Below are positions 7,784 to 16,642 of a stretch of DNA of 64,000 nt, one piece after another. Source of the DNA: CAZQFV01 sp964613665 (GTDB taxonomy: Bacteria > Chloroflexota > Chloroflexia > DTKN01); the NCBI GenBank assembly GCA_964613665.1, contig CAZTIG010000017.1:1-64000 (forward strand). Direction: 5' to 3'. The notes under the pieces were generated by a model that saw nothing but the letters and a program-made list of their open reading frames with translations, made no database searches and was not told the DNA's origin. Both the position numbers and the translations under genes were made by a program. Position 1 is the first letter of the stretch. Each line of letters opens with the position of its first letter.

Positions 7784-9822
7784 GCGCGCTTGTGGGAGCG
7801 GTGCGTGCGGAAGGCCGTATGTTGGTGCAGGCAATGTGGGGGCGACTGTGCGCGTTGCTCGTGGCTGCGTTCTTGCTGCTCTACGTCCTCGTCCTGTGCG
7901 TGCCGTCCTCGTTCTTCCTGGATGTGGGAGCCGGTCTGGAGCCGCCGGCTGTGGGCATCTTCGACCGCCTGGTGGGGCGCGAGTACACGGAGCGCGTCGG
8001 CCGGCCGCTTGAGATGGCCTGCCTGGATCGCTTTCACGCCGAGGAAGAGGGAGCCGGGTTCAGCTTCCGCTGGAGCGAACCGCAGGCCGGCATTCGGGTT
8101 GGTGGGCTGGCGCACGGTGCCGTACTGCTGCGGCTGCGGATGCACGGCGTGCCGGTCCAGCCGGGTACAACGACCCGGCTGATGGTCGGCGGCCGGATGC
8201 TGGCCGAGATTCCGGTGACCTACCCACTGCATGACTATGCCTTTGTCGTCGACCCGGCGATGTGGTCTGGTGACGTGCTGGCCGTGGAGCTGGACAGCAC
8301 CCCGCACTTGCCCGGTGGCGAGGACACACGCCACCTGGGCGTGGCTGTCGACCGGGTCGCGCTGGTCGAGTGGAACTGGGCGCGTTCCCTGTCGCCGTGG
8401 CCGACGCCGCTGTACCTGGCGGGCACGGTGCTCTTCCTATACCTGGGGCTGCGGCGGGCCGGCCTCGGGGAAGGCGTGGCGGCGGCGTGGGCCGCGGCGT
8501 TGGGGGTGGCGTTTCTGGTCGCCCTGATGCTGCCGGCCCGCCCGTTTGCGGCGGCCTATGCGCCGGGACTGTCCCTGGCCACCGCGCTGGCCTATCCCGT
8601 GCTCGTGATCACCCTGCGGGCAATGGGCGGGCTGCTGGGACAGTCCGCAACCCCTCCAGACCGGTGCACGTGGCGCTGGTTGGGCGTGCTGTTCCTGGTG
8701 GCCTTTCTACTGCGCTTTGCCGGGGCGCTATCTCCGCGCTACGCGTCGCACGATGCGCCCTTTCATGTCAACAGGCTTCAGTTCGTCGAGCGGGGAGCGC
8801 TCTTCTTCGAACACGTCTCGATAGAGGCCGAGATGCGCAGTGACCCCTATCCGGGGACGTTGTACCTGGCGGCGGCCCCGTTGGCGGCGCTGGTGCCCGA
8901 CCGATTGGCAGTGCTGACATTCCTCGTCGCCTGGGCAGCGGCGAGCGAGGTCTTCCTGGTGTGGTTCCTGGCTCGCCAGGTGCTGCATGCGGGTGCCAGT
9001 CGGTGGGCGGCGTTGCTGCATGCGGCATTTCCGATCAGCCTGGCTGCCTTCTGGGCCGGCATCTACACGAACCTGTTCGCCTCGTGGGTCGTGCTGCTTG
9101 TCGCCGTGGTGCTGGTCCTCTTGTGGCAAAGACGGATAGGTAGCTCTCTGCTCCTGTGGGTGCCGCTGCTGGCCCTGCTCTTCCTGGCCCATTTTGGGCT
9201 GCTCATCCTGTGGTTGCCGGTGCTGCTGCTGTGGGGTGGGCTGCTCCACCTTCGCGGGGCCGGCCGGCAGCGGGTCTGTCTGCTGCGGATGTTGGTGGCG
9301 GGATCGGTGAGCCTCGTCCTGGTGGCCGTGCTGTACTACAGTTACTTTGCGGGCTTCTTTGGCTCGACAGCTGCCGCTGTGGGCTCCGCGCTTCCCGGCG
9401 CGGCCGGCCCTGCGGAGGGGGAGGCATCGCGGTGGGTGCGGACACTGGCCGAGCTGCGTGTCTGGTGGAGGTGGGGCGTCCTGGCCGACTATGCGGGGAT
9501 CGGGCTGCCATTGGGTGGTCTGGGCCTGCTGGGGCTGGGCTTTCGGCGCAGGAACGCGGTCGCGGCGTTGCTTTGGTCGATGGTGGCAGTGGGAGGCTTG
9601 TTCTGGGCCGTTTCCATGGCGGCCTTTTACTTCACGCGTTACATGCTCTTTCTGCTGCCGGCCGTTGCCGTGGGGGCCGGAGGGCTGCTGTGGCAATGGC
9701 GGCAGCGCGGGCTCGCCGGGCGGCTGGCAGCCGCGACGTGTCTGGCCCTTGTCTGTCTGCTGACAGTAGTCATGTGGCTGGGACTCTGCCTGTTTGGGCT
9801 GCGGCCGGTGCATGTCCTGTAG
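7780..9822 (+). CDS. Large polytopic membrane protein, GT-C-like, function unknown
   Basis: A 680-aa protein with a hydrophobic N-terminal segment, a beta-rich external domain (about residues 60-190) and then about 11 membrane helices. After the fourth helix there is a loop with DAPFH and DPYPG motifs that resembles the first external loop of GT-C glycosyltransferases. No family signature is strong enough to name an activity. The ATG at 7780 overlaps the upstream stop by four bases. Coupling to the PMT-like gene suggests both act on the same surface glycan or on lipid-linked sugars. Leu/Trp-rich composition and GC content match the neighbours. Confidence 0.6.
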   Translation: MSALVGAVRAEGRMLVQAMWGRLCALLVAAFLLLYVLVLCVPSSFFLDVGAGLEPPAVGIFDRLVGREYTERVGRPLEMACLDRFHAEEEGAGFSFRWSEPQAGIRVGGLAHGAVLLRLRMHGVPVQPGTTTRLMVGGRMLAEIPVTYPLHDYAFVVDPAMWSGDVLAVELDSTPHLPGGEDTRHLGVAVDRVALVEWNWARSLSPWPTPLYLAGTVLFLYLGLRRAGLGEGVAAAWAAALGVAFLVALMLPARPFAAAYAPGLSLATALAYPVLVITLRAMGGLLGQSATPPDRCTWRWLGVLFLVAFLLRFAGALSPRYASHDAPFHVNRLQFVERGALFFEHVSIEAEMRSDPYPGTLYLAAAPLAALVPDRLAVLTFLVAWAAASEVFLVWFLARQVLHAGASRWAALLHAAFPISLAAFWAGIYTNLFASWVVLLVAVVLVLLWQRRIGSSLLLWVPLLALLFLAHFGLLILWLPVLLLWGGLLHLRGAGRQRVCLLRMLVAGSVSLVLVAVLYYSYFAGFFGSTAAAVGSALPGAAGPAEGEASRWVRTLAELRVWWRWGVLADYAGIGLPLGGLGLLGLGFRRRNAVAALLWSMVAVGGLFWAVSMAAFYFTRYMLFLLPAVAVGAGGLLWQWRQRGLAGRLAAATCLALVCLLTVVMWLGLCLFGLRPVHVL

Positions 9823-9847
9823 TGCGATCTGGGCGCTTCGGGCCGTA

Positions 9848-9876
9848 TTGCCGTCGAAGCGCTTTCGTGTTACAAT
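9848..9876 (+). promoter_or_regulatory. Promoter for the VTT-domain gene
   Basis: TTGCCG, a 17-bp spacer, TACAAT. Its expected transcription start, near 9883, rules out the in-frame GTG at 9880 as translation start. Confidence 0.6.
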
Positions 9877-9903
9877 AGAGTGGCAGGTCCGAGGCGGTGC
9901 CGG

Positions 9904-10581
9904 GTGGATGATCGTGCGTCGGGGTTGCAGGATGGGTTTGCAGAGCCGCGAGAAAGCGCGTTGGCGCGCGAGGGTGGGTGGTCGGGGGGCTGGTGGGTAA
10001 GGGCACGGGGTGTGCTGAAGGAGAACGGGCGGTACCTGGTCTCGGTGCTGGCGTCCGTCGCGCTGACCGCGCTGATCCTGCTCTTGCCGCTGTTTCTGCC
10101 GATCCGCTACGCGGATCTGGGGAACTGGGGCTACCCCGGGGTCTTTCTGACGACGCTCCTGGCCAGCGCGACGGTGATCTTTCCCAGTCCGACGTTGGTT
10201 GCCCCGCTGATTGCCGGGACCTTTCTGCCGCCGGTGTTGGTGGGGCTGGTGGCGGGGCTGGGGGCGGCGCTGGGGGAAGTGACGGGGTACCTGGTTGGAT
10301 ACGGCGCCAGCGCGCTGGCGGCGCGTTCGCGCTATTATGGGCTGATCCGTCGTTTTGTGGAGCGGTTCGGGCTACTGGCGGTTCTTGTGTTGGCCTTTAT
10401 CCCCAACCCGCTGTTCGACTTGGCGGGGATTGCGGCGGGGGCGACGCGGATCTCGTACGGCCGGTTCCTGGTAGTGTGCTTTCTGGGGAAGACGGCGCGG
10501 TTCATTCTGCTCGCCTACATGGGGCGGTGGTGGCCGTGGTTGCTGCTGGGGGCGGGGTGGAGCGGGCCCCATCTTTCCTAA
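9904..10581 (+). CDS. VTT/DedA-family membrane protein
   Basis: A membrane protein of the VTT (SNARE-associated, DedA-like) family, whose members act as lipid scramblases or flippases. The family core is visible: YPGVFLTTLLASATVIFPSP early on, a Gly-rich segment ending in GEVTGYLVGYG, and a FIPNPLFDLAGIAAG segment matching the conserved re-entrant Pro/Asn/Asp motif. The start is uncertain. GTG at 9904 has a GAGGCGG-like site and lies downstream of the promoter, while GTG at 10012 is also possible and better matches the conserved length. The stop TAA lies inside a 12-base motif (TTCCTAAGAGAA) that recurs after nnr. Confidence 0.8.
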   Translation: MDDRASGLQDGFAEPRESALAREGGWSGGWWVRARGVLKENGRYLVSVLASVALTALILLLPLFLPIRYADLGNWGYPGVFLTTLLASATVIFPSPTLVAPLIAGTFLPPVLVGLVAGLGAALGEVTGYLVGYGASALAARSRYYGLIRRFVERFGLLAVLVLAFIPNPLFDLAGIAAGATRISYGRFLVVCFLGKTARFILLAYMGRWWPWLLLGAGWSGPHLS

Positions 10582-10614
10582 GAGAACAAGCTGTGTGCAT
10601 GGCGGAGGTACGAG

Positions 10615-12234
10615 ATGAAGCTGGTGACCACAGAGGAGATGCGTCTGGCCGAGCAGAGCGCTGTGGATGCCGGCGCGACGTGGGAAGAACTGATGGAGCG
10701 GGCCGGTCGAGCGGTGGCCGATGAGGTTCTAGCGCGGCTGAAGAAGACGCGCAAGGTCAAGGGGCGGCGAGTCCTGGTGTTGGTGGGACCGGGGAACAAC
10801 GGCGGGGACGCACTGGTGGCGGCACGGCACCTGCGGGAGAGTGGCCTGGTGGTGGCCGTATACCTCTGGAACCGGCGCGAGCGCGGCGACGCGCTGCTCG
10901 ATGCGCTGGGGGAACAGGGCGAGGTGGCTGTGCTCCGGGCGGCGGAGGATGCCGGGCTATCATCGCTGCAGCGGGAGCTACGCCAGGCCGACGTGGTCAT
11001 CGACGGTTTGCTCGGGATGGGGCTGCAGCGACCTGTGGAGGGCTTGCTGTGGGATATCGTAGACACGGTGAACCGGGCATCTAGCGGGACGGTGGTGGCG
11101 GTCGACCTGCCGACAGGCGTGCAGGCAGACACCGGCCAGGTCATGGGCACGGCGATACGTGCTGCGGTTACGGTGACGATGTGTCAGCCCAAGCGGGGCC
11201 TGTACCTGTTCCCTGGTGCGGGGTGTGCAGGCGAGGTGGTTGTGGCCGACATCGGCATACCGGTGGGGTTACTGGATGGGGTGCGGGTCGAGCTCATGGA
11301 CAGGCAGCGCCTGCGGGCTGCGTTGCCCGGCCGGCCGGCCGACGCCCACAAGGGCACCTTTGGGCGTGTGCTTGTCGTGGCTGGATCGCTGCACTATACG
11401 GGTGCGCCGCATCTTGCGGCCATGTCTGCATACCGGGTGGGGGCAGGGCTGGTGACACTGGCTCCGCCTCGATCCATTTACCCGATCCTGGCCGGCGGAG
11501 CGCTGGAATCGACCTACCTGCCGCTGCCGGAGGGGGAGTGGGGGGCGATTGGCGAGGACGCGGTCAAGACCCTGGCCCCGGAGCTTGGGCGATTCCAGGT
11601 CTTGGTGCTGGGGTGCGGTTTGGGGCAACACGAGGGCACGGTGGCATTTGTGCGGCGGCTGCTTCACACGCGGGAGCGGGTTCAGGCGGGGTTTGGGTTT
11701 CTGGCGCAGATGAAGGAGGAGCAAGAGTGGAGCTTGCCCCTGATGGTGTTGGATGCCGATGCCCTGAACGCGCTTGCGGGGGTGCCGGAGTGGTGGAAGG
11801 GCCTGGTGCCGGGGCAGGCTGTCCTGACCCCGCATCCAGGGGAGATGGCGCGGCTGCTGGGGGCCACGCGGGAAGAGGTACTGGTATCGCGTGTCGCTGT
11901 GGCCCAGCGGGCGGCGACGACGTGGCGGCAGGTGGTGGTCTTCAAGGGGGCGCACACGGTAGTGGCACACCCGGACGGGCGGGCGGTGGTGAACGCGATG
12001 GCCAATCCACTGCTGGCGTCCGGCGGAACGGGCGACGTTTTGGCGGGGGCGATCGGCGGGTTCATGGCCCAGGGTGTCGGACTTTTCGAGGCGGCGCTGC
12101 TGGGTGTATACATACACGCGCTGGCGGGGGATATCCTGCGAGCGGAGTTGGGCGTGGCAGGAGGGTTGGCGCGGGAGGTCATGGATCGGCTTCCGCAGGC
12201 GGTGGAGCGTCTACGTGCGGGGGCGGAGAGGTAG
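10615..12234 (+). CDS. nnr: Bifunctional NAD(P)H-hydrate epimerase/ADP-dependent dehydratase
   Basis: This protein repairs hydrated NADH and NADPH. The N-terminal YjeF_N domain (residues 1-220) epimerises R- and S-NAD(P)HX and shows the GPGNNGGDALVAARHL motif and VDLPTGVQAD. The C-terminal domain (about 230-535) is the ribokinase-fold ADP-dependent dehydratase, with YRVGAGLVTLA, VLDADALNAL, LTPHPGEMARLL and the GGTGDVLAGAI anion-hole motif. At 539 aa it is slightly long for the family, because of an insertion near residues 355-380. The ATG at 10615 has GGAGGT seven bases upstream. It probably shares a transcript with the VTT gene, 33 bases upstream. Confidence 0.95.
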   Translation: MKLVTTEEMRLAEQSAVDAGATWEELMERAGRAVADEVLARLKKTRKVKGRRVLVLVGPGNNGGDALVAARHLRESGLVVAVYLWNRRERGDALLDALGEQGEVAVLRAAEDAGLSSLQRELRQADVVIDGLLGMGLQRPVEGLLWDIVDTVNRASSGTVVAVDLPTGVQADTGQVMGTAIRAAVTVTMCQPKRGLYLFPGAGCAGEVVVADIGIPVGLLDGVRVELMDRQRLRAALPGRPADAHKGTFGRVLVVAGSLHYTGAPHLAAMSAYRVGAGLVTLAPPRSIYPILAGGALESTYLPLPEGEWGAIGEDAVKTLAPELGRFQVLVLGCGLGQHEGTVAFVRRLLHTRERVQAGFGFLAQMKEEQEWSLPLMVLDADALNALAGVPEWWKGLVPGQAVLTPHPGEMARLLGATREEVLVSRVAVAQRAATTWRQVVVFKGAHTVVAHPDGRAVVNAMANPLLASGGTGDVLAGAIGGFMAQGVGLFEAALLGVYIHALAGDILRAELGVAGGLAREVMDRLPQAVERLRAGAER

Positions 12235-12705
12235 GTGGTGCCGGGTGGGTGCAGGAGCGCTGCGCGGGCGAGTACATGCGCAACCCACTTCCTAAGAGAA
12301 AACCAGGCGCACACCTCCGGCCTGTTCCTGATCATCTTGGAGCGGTGGGAGTTTTGTGTTAGCAGGACCTTTATTCTCTTAGGTAATGCGGACAGATCGG
12401 CCCGCGCATCCGGGCAGCGGCGCGGGCCGAAAGACAGATGCCGCGTCGGGTAGAAGCCAGGTGGCAACAATGCAACCCTGCTGGGCAATCACTCGAATCA
12501 CATGCCCCCTGCGGAGATGCTGTCCCTCCCCGGAAGTGACATACAGACTGGATGCGGTCGGCTTCGGAGCTGGGTCCCTCCGCACTCAGCCGGTCGGCGA
12601 TACCTCCTTCCAGACAGGAGTTCTGCCCAATTTCACGTACGCCCCCTTGATGAACACGCTCCCCGAGCAGTGCCCGCGCCGCGACATCCGTGCCAGGAGG
12701 CCACC
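12235..12705. other. Unexplained 470-bp gap with inverted repeats
   Basis: No convincing gene lies here. Visible structure includes a 10-bp inverted repeat, CCTAAGAGAA at 12291-12300 and its complement at 12374-12383, and a perfect 10-bp hairpin (arms 12398-12407 and 12420-12429). A minus-strand frame of 68 codons (12585 down to 12379, possible GTG start) has protein-like composition but no good ribosome site and no recognised relatives. The last 170 bases act as leader of the nucleoside phosphorylase. I recognise no riboswitch or known RNA class. Confidence 0.5.
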
Positions 12706-14019
12706 ATGGTAGATCAACCACGTGCAGTCGACATCATCCTCAAGAAAAGGGCCGGCCTGCCCCTCTCCTCAGAGGAGATCACCGCCATGGTTCACGGCTA
12801 TGCCCGCGACCAGATCCCCGATTACCAGATCGCTGCCTGGCTCATGGCCATCTGCTGGCGCGGCATGGACGAACGCGAGACCACCGACCTGACGCTGGCT
12901 ATCGCTTCGTCAGGCGCGACGCTCGATCTCCACGACGTCGCCCCCATCCTGGTGGACAAGCACAGCAGCGGCGGTGTCGGCGACAAGACCAGCCTGGTAC
13001 TCACCCCGATGGTCGCGTCGTGCGGTCTCACCGTGGCCAAGATGAGCGGTCGTGGGCTCGGCTTCTCCGGTGGTACGATCGACAAGCTCGAGTCGATCCC
13101 CGGCTTCCGGGCCGAGCTCCCGTTGCCCGAGTTCCGCGAGGCCGCCCGCCGCGTCGGGCTGGTCGTCACCGGCCAGTCGGTCGACCTCGCCCCGGCCGAC
13201 AAGAAGCTCTACGCCCTCCGTGACGTCACCGGCACCGTGGAAAGCCTGCCGCTGATCGCCAGCAGCATCATGAGCAAGAAGCTCGCCGCCGGCAGCGACT
13301 GCATCGTTCTCGACGTAAAGGTCGGCCAGGGCGCCTTTGTCCGGACCCTCGACGATGCGCGCGCGCTGGCCGAGCTGATGGTGCGCATCGGTCAGCGCGC
13401 CGGCCGCAAGGTCCGCGCCGTCATCTCCCAAATGGACCAGCCCCTTGGCTGGGCCGTGGGCAACGCCCTGGAACTGCGGGAAGCCATCGACACGCTGCAC
13501 GGCCAGGGGCCGGCCGACCTCGTCGCGCTCTGCCTGCACCTGGGCAGCCTCCTCCTCCAAATGGCCGAAGCGGTCGGCACCTTCGAGGAAGCCACCTCCC
13601 TCCTGCGCCAGCAGCTCGACAGCGGCGCCGCCTATGAGAAACTGCGCGCCATGGTCGCCAACCAGGGCGGGGACACGCGGGTGCTGGACCACCCGACGCT
13701 CCTTCCCCAAGCCGAGTGGAGCGAGCCTCTTCTCAGCCCTGCGGATGGCTACGTGGCCGGCCTGGACGCCCGCCAGGTGGCCCAGGCCTGCATCGCACTC
13801 GGTGCCGGACGGACTACCAAGGACGCACCGATCGACCACGCCGTCGGTGTTGTCCTGGCCCGCAAGACAGGCCATGCCGTCAGCAAGGGTCAGCCCCTGG
13901 CGACGATCCACGCCAACGACCGCGCGCGCCTGGACGAGGCCCGCACGCTGCTGGCCCAGGCCTACCGCCTCGGTCCGGAACCGGTCGCCGAAGCGCCGCT
14001 GATCCTCGGGGTGGTGTAG
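12706..14019 (+). CDS. pdp: Pyrimidine-nucleoside phosphorylase
   Basis: A 437-aa enzyme that splits thymidine, deoxyuridine and uridine with phosphate to base and (deoxy)ribose-1-phosphate in salvage. Diagnostic parts are VDKHSSGGVGDKTSLVL near residue 80 (phosphate binding), the family signature SGRGLGFSGGTIDKLESIPGF near residues 110-130, and an intact C-terminal PYNP domain with the GAGRTTKDAPIDHAVG segment. The ATG at 12706 has an AGGAGG site. The frame is open 200 bases upstream but that part is not conserved-looking. Its broad length and motif set fit Pdp better than DeoA, but the specificity cannot be fixed from sequence alone. The next gene starts two bases after its stop. Confidence 0.92.
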   Translation: MVDQPRAVDIILKKRAGLPLSSEEITAMVHGYARDQIPDYQIAAWLMAICWRGMDERETTDLTLAIASSGATLDLHDVAPILVDKHSSGGVGDKTSLVLTPMVASCGLTVAKMSGRGLGFSGGTIDKLESIPGFRAELPLPEFREAARRVGLVVTGQSVDLAPADKKLYALRDVTGTVESLPLIASSIMSKKLAAGSDCIVLDVKVGQGAFVRTLDDARALAELMVRIGQRAGRKVRAVISQMDQPLGWAVGNALELREAIDTLHGQGPADLVALCLHLGSLLLQMAEAVGTFEEATSLLRQQLDSGAAYEKLRAMVANQGGDTRVLDHPTLLPQAEWSEPLLSPADGYVAGLDARQVAQACIALGAGRTTKDAPIDHAVGVVLARKTGHAVSKGQPLATIHANDRARLDEARTLLAQAYRLGPEPVAEAPLILGVV

Positions 14020-14021
14020 CG

Positions 14022-14540
14022 GTGGACCGTGCCCGACCTGCCTGCCCCAAATGGCTCCAAAGGCTGATCGACCAGGCGGCAGCGGCAGCTCGCGCCCCAG
14101 CCCGGCACGTCCGCTGGCGCAGGGCGCTCTGCCTGCCGCTGCCCCAGCGCCTGCTCGTGCATGGCCTGCTACGATACGCTCCCCCGGCCCTCGAGAGCGA
14201 TGCCCTGCGGGCCACCGGCGCCTGCTGCGGCCTGGGCCAACCCCTGGCATCCCCACTGGGGATCCACGGCCTGCACCTGTTCCTGACCGACGAGACACAA
14301 GAGGCCGAGGCCTCCGTCCTGCTGCTGACTCCCGCCGCCTGCGCGCGACTGCGCTCGGACCGGGCCACTGAGCACACCGGTACGCGCACCTGTCCCCTGA
14401 CCGAACCCCTCCCTGCCCTGGAGACAAAACGGCATCGCGCCGAGTTCGTCGTGCGCGATGCCGTCTATGGTCTGGACACCCCCGAGCCCGATCTGCTCAC
14501 CGGTCTGACCATCGAGGTCACCGTGTGGCGGCACTCGTAG
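14022..14540 (+). CDS. Hypothetical protein, 172 aa
   Basis: I do not recognise this protein. The GTG at 14022 lies two bases after the pdp stop, so it is probably translated from the pdp transcript. The product is 172 aa, rich in Ala, Arg, Leu and Pro, without membrane segments or signal peptide. Residues 25-60 look like an amphipathic helical region, and the C-terminus (AEFVVRDAVYGLDTPEPD) looks folded. The coupling suggests a role in nucleoside use but nothing in the sequence proves it. The frame's length and composition support a real gene moderately. Confidence 0.5.
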   Translation: MDRARPACPKWLQRLIDQAAAAARAPARHVRWRRALCLPLPQRLLVHGLLRYAPPALESDALRATGACCGLGQPLASPLGIHGLHLFLTDETQEAEASVLLLTPAACARLRSDRATEHTGTRTCPLTEPLPALETKRHRAEFVVRDAVYGLDTPEPDLLTGLTIEVTVWRHS

Positions 14541-14567
14541 ATTGAGCCTTGACGGCTCCTTCCAGCC

Positions 14568-16070
14568 TCACTCCGGATTGAGCAGCGGCCGGCCCAGGTA
14601 CCCACCGTAAGCACTACCCCAGTAGACCTCCAGGCCGGCGCCATCCACCGAGACGCGCACAGCGCTGACCCCGGTGTCATAGTCTGCCGTCAGGTCATCC
14701 ATCGCCAGGCGCAGCGCGTTCACCGTCAGGTCGCGGTTCGGCGCGTTCAGAAAGGCGCTCGTGAAGTCGACAAAGATCACGCTTCCGTCGCGCGAGATAT
14801 CGCGGATCGCCGTGCCGGTCGGGAACGGCGACCGCGCCGCCGACCCGTAGGCCGCGCTGGGCCCCTTGATCATTTCCACGACCGTCGACCGGGCCGTCCC
14901 CACGGTAGTCGTGACATACCGCGTGACAGGAAAGAGGTAGCGCCCATCGGCCGTGGAGAAGTACAGCGTCAGCGCTACCGCGTTCTCGCGTTCCAGCCCA
15001 TAAGGGTTCTCGAAGTTCACGTACGGCCGGCCCACCGGGTCGGTGTTGCCGCTGCCAGGCAGCCCCACCGGCACACCGTCCACCTCGAACTGCACCCGTT
15101 GCACCGTGTCGAACTCCGTCAGGGCCAGCACGACGGCCATGGCCTCACGCGAGCCGGCCCCCAGCTCCTCGAAGCTCTGATCGAAATCGACATAACAGGT
15201 GCCACCGCTGATCGAGATGTCGCGCAACGTCATTCCAGCCGGGATCGACCGCTGCAGATTGCTCCCAGCCTGCGGCCCCGCGATCATCTGCTCGATGGCC
15301 CGCCGGGCAACCTGCAGCGTGTACTCGCCCCGCCGCACGACGGGGACATAGAAGGTCCTGTCCGGGCTGAGGAAGTAGAGCATGGACCACGTCTCGGTCG
15401 GGGGCGGCGCTGCGGTGGGAACGACCACCGGCGACGTGGGCGCAGCGGTCGGCGCGGCGGTCGGCGCGGCGGTCGGGATCGCCGTAGCCGGCGCGGTGGG
15501 GGCAGGCGTGGCCGTGGTCGAAGGCGGCGTCGCCGACGGCGGCAGCGGCGTCCTGGTGGGGGCAGCAGTCGAGGTCGGCACGGGCACCGCCGTGGGCACC
15601 GTCGTGTGCACCAGTGGAGGCACGGTCGCGGTCGCTGCGGCCGTCGCCGCCGCGGTGGCTCCAGTCGTCACCGTAGCCGCTGCGGTAGGAGTGGCCGCTG
15701 CCCCACCCCACGGCAGGAAGAAGCCGGCGATAATGCCCCAGGCGGCCAGGATCACTACCAGCAGGCCGAGTAGTGAAAGGTACAGCACGCGATCGCGGGT
15801 GCCGAGCTGCTGCCAGAAGGCCACCAGCCGCGAGGGACGGCCGGCCGGGCGCGGAGCGCGGGCCACCGCGGCAGCAGGCGGTGCCTCCTGGCCGGCGAAG
15901 CGGGGACACTGCGTATAGCCGTCGCCCAGGCAGTAGCTCCGCTGGTCCACGTGAATAGGAAGAGGCTCCCCGAAGATGTAGCAGCGGTGCTCAGGAGTAG
16001 GGCTGGAGAAACGGATCGACCTGGTGTGCTTCAGCCCCAGGTGCGGACAGTGTCGCGACCGGCCTTCCAT
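14568..16070 (-). CDS. Membrane-anchored protein with two GerMN domains and Cys/His-rich N-terminus
   Basis: A 500-aa protein. Residues 1-60 are a cytoplasmic Cys/His motif region with CPHLGLKH, then HRCYIFG, SYCLGDGYTQCPRF, probably metal-binding. One membrane helix lies at about residues 100-122. Then comes a 130-residue Ala/Thr/Pro linker and two GerMN domains (about 255-370 and 380-495), the first with CYVDFDQSFEELGAGSRE, the second with VIFVDFTSAFLN. GerMN domains occur in spore germination protein GerM and in LpqB-like proteins and bind cell-wall or protein ligands. The ATG at 16070 has AAGGAGGAG upstream, and a perfect consensus promoter lies at 16109-16137. The role here is unknown, and no other sporulation gene apart from the GerW-like one is seen. 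Confidence 0.85.
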   Translation of the reverse strand: MEGRSRHCPHLGLKHTRSIRFSSPTPEHRCYIFGEPLPIHVDQRSYCLGDGYTQCPRFAGQEAPPAAAVARAPRPAGRPSRLVAFWQQLGTRDRVLYLSLLGLLVVILAAWGIIAGFFLPWGGAAATPTAAATVTTGATAAATAAATATVPPLVHTTVPTAVPVPTSTAAPTRTPLPPSATPPSTTATPAPTAPATAIPTAAPTAAPTAAPTSPVVVPTAAPPPTETWSMLYFLSPDRTFYVPVVRRGEYTLQVARRAIEQMIAGPQAGSNLQRSIPAGMTLRDISISGGTCYVDFDQSFEELGAGSREAMAVVLALTEFDTVQRVQFEVDGVPVGLPGSGNTDPVGRPYVNFENPYGLERENAVALTLYFSTADGRYLFPVTRYVTTTVGTARSTVVEMIKGPSAAYGSAARSPFPTGTAIRDISRDGSVIFVDFTSAFLNAPNRDLTVNALRLAMDDLTADYDTGVSAVRVSVDGAGLEVYWGSAYGGYLGRPLLNPE

Positions 16071-16108
16071 GTCCTCCTCCTTTGCCTCGATGGGCCTGGC
16101 GCGTCCTC

Positions 16109-16137
16109 ATTATACGGCATCAGGACAGGCTTGTCAA
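16109..16137 (-). promoter_or_regulatory. Perfect consensus promoter for the GerMN gene
   Basis: On the minus strand: TTGACA, 17 bp, TATAAT, an exact match at both hexamers. Confidence 0.85.
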
Positions 16138-16200
16138 CGACAGCCTGTAGTGGAGCCGGCGCCGGCCGTTGCGGCGATGTCGAGGCTGGGTGCGCGCCAT

Positions 16201-16587
16201 TCTTCTCGGTGCAACACGAGAGCGCTCCGCCTCACCTTCCCCCCCGATCTCGACCCGCTCTGCCCGGGTGAGATAGAAGCACGCTACCTGCGGATCATGG
16301 AACACAGCCGTGCCGATCTGCTGGCCCTGGCCGGCAGCGTGCCGCCGGAGATCCTGGATTGGCAGCCCCACGCCCAGTCCTTCAGCATCCGCCGCCTGCT
16401 GCGCCACATCGGGAATGCCGAGGAGTGGTACGTCTCCCGCGTGGTGCCCCCGGAGACGCTGCCGCCCGAGTGGGAGAACGACGCCGAGCATGCCCACGAC
16501 ATCCGCGAAGCGGTTGCGGCCCTCGCCACACAGGCCTCGGCCCGGGCCGCCAAGAGCTGGCGCAAGCGAGCGAAACGGGCAATCTGA
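16201..16587 (+). pseudogene. Fragment of a DinB-family protein
   Basis: The frame encodes a clear piece of a DinB-like four-helix protein: EARYLRIMEHSRADLLALA, then DWQPHAQSFSIRRLLRHIGN and AEEWYVSRV, with the His of the first metal site. The region before residue 16201 does not look like the family's usual N-terminal domain. After ENDAEHAHDIRE the frame degenerates into Ala/Arg-rich sequence and stops, so the remaining helices and the C-terminal His residues are missing. There is no ribosome site at a sensible start. I read this as a decayed remnant. A short functional protein starting at the ATG at 16300 is less likely. Confidence 0.55.
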
Positions 16588-16590
16588 CAA

Positions 16591-16618
16591 GGAGGGGCAG
16601 CCCAGGAGCTGCCCCTCC
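16591..16618. terminator. Bidirectional hairpin between convergent genes
   Basis: A perfect 11-bp stem, GGAGGGGCAGC with its complement (16591-16601 and 16608-16618), with a 6-nt loop, lies between the DinB remnant and the convergent head-GIN gene. There is no T-tract. Confidence 0.55.
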
Positions 16619-16642
16619 CGAGTACCTACCGACAGTGTCCGC

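Noticed and set aside
12398..12429. 10-bp GC hairpin as an intrinsic terminator of nnr
   Set aside because: It lies 165 bases after the nnr stop and is followed by AAAGACAG rather than T residues on either strand, so I do not call it a terminator.
12386..12712. Plus-strand frame of 108 codons before pdp
   Set aside because: No ribosome site at its start, composition not protein-like, and it overlaps the pdp start in another frame.
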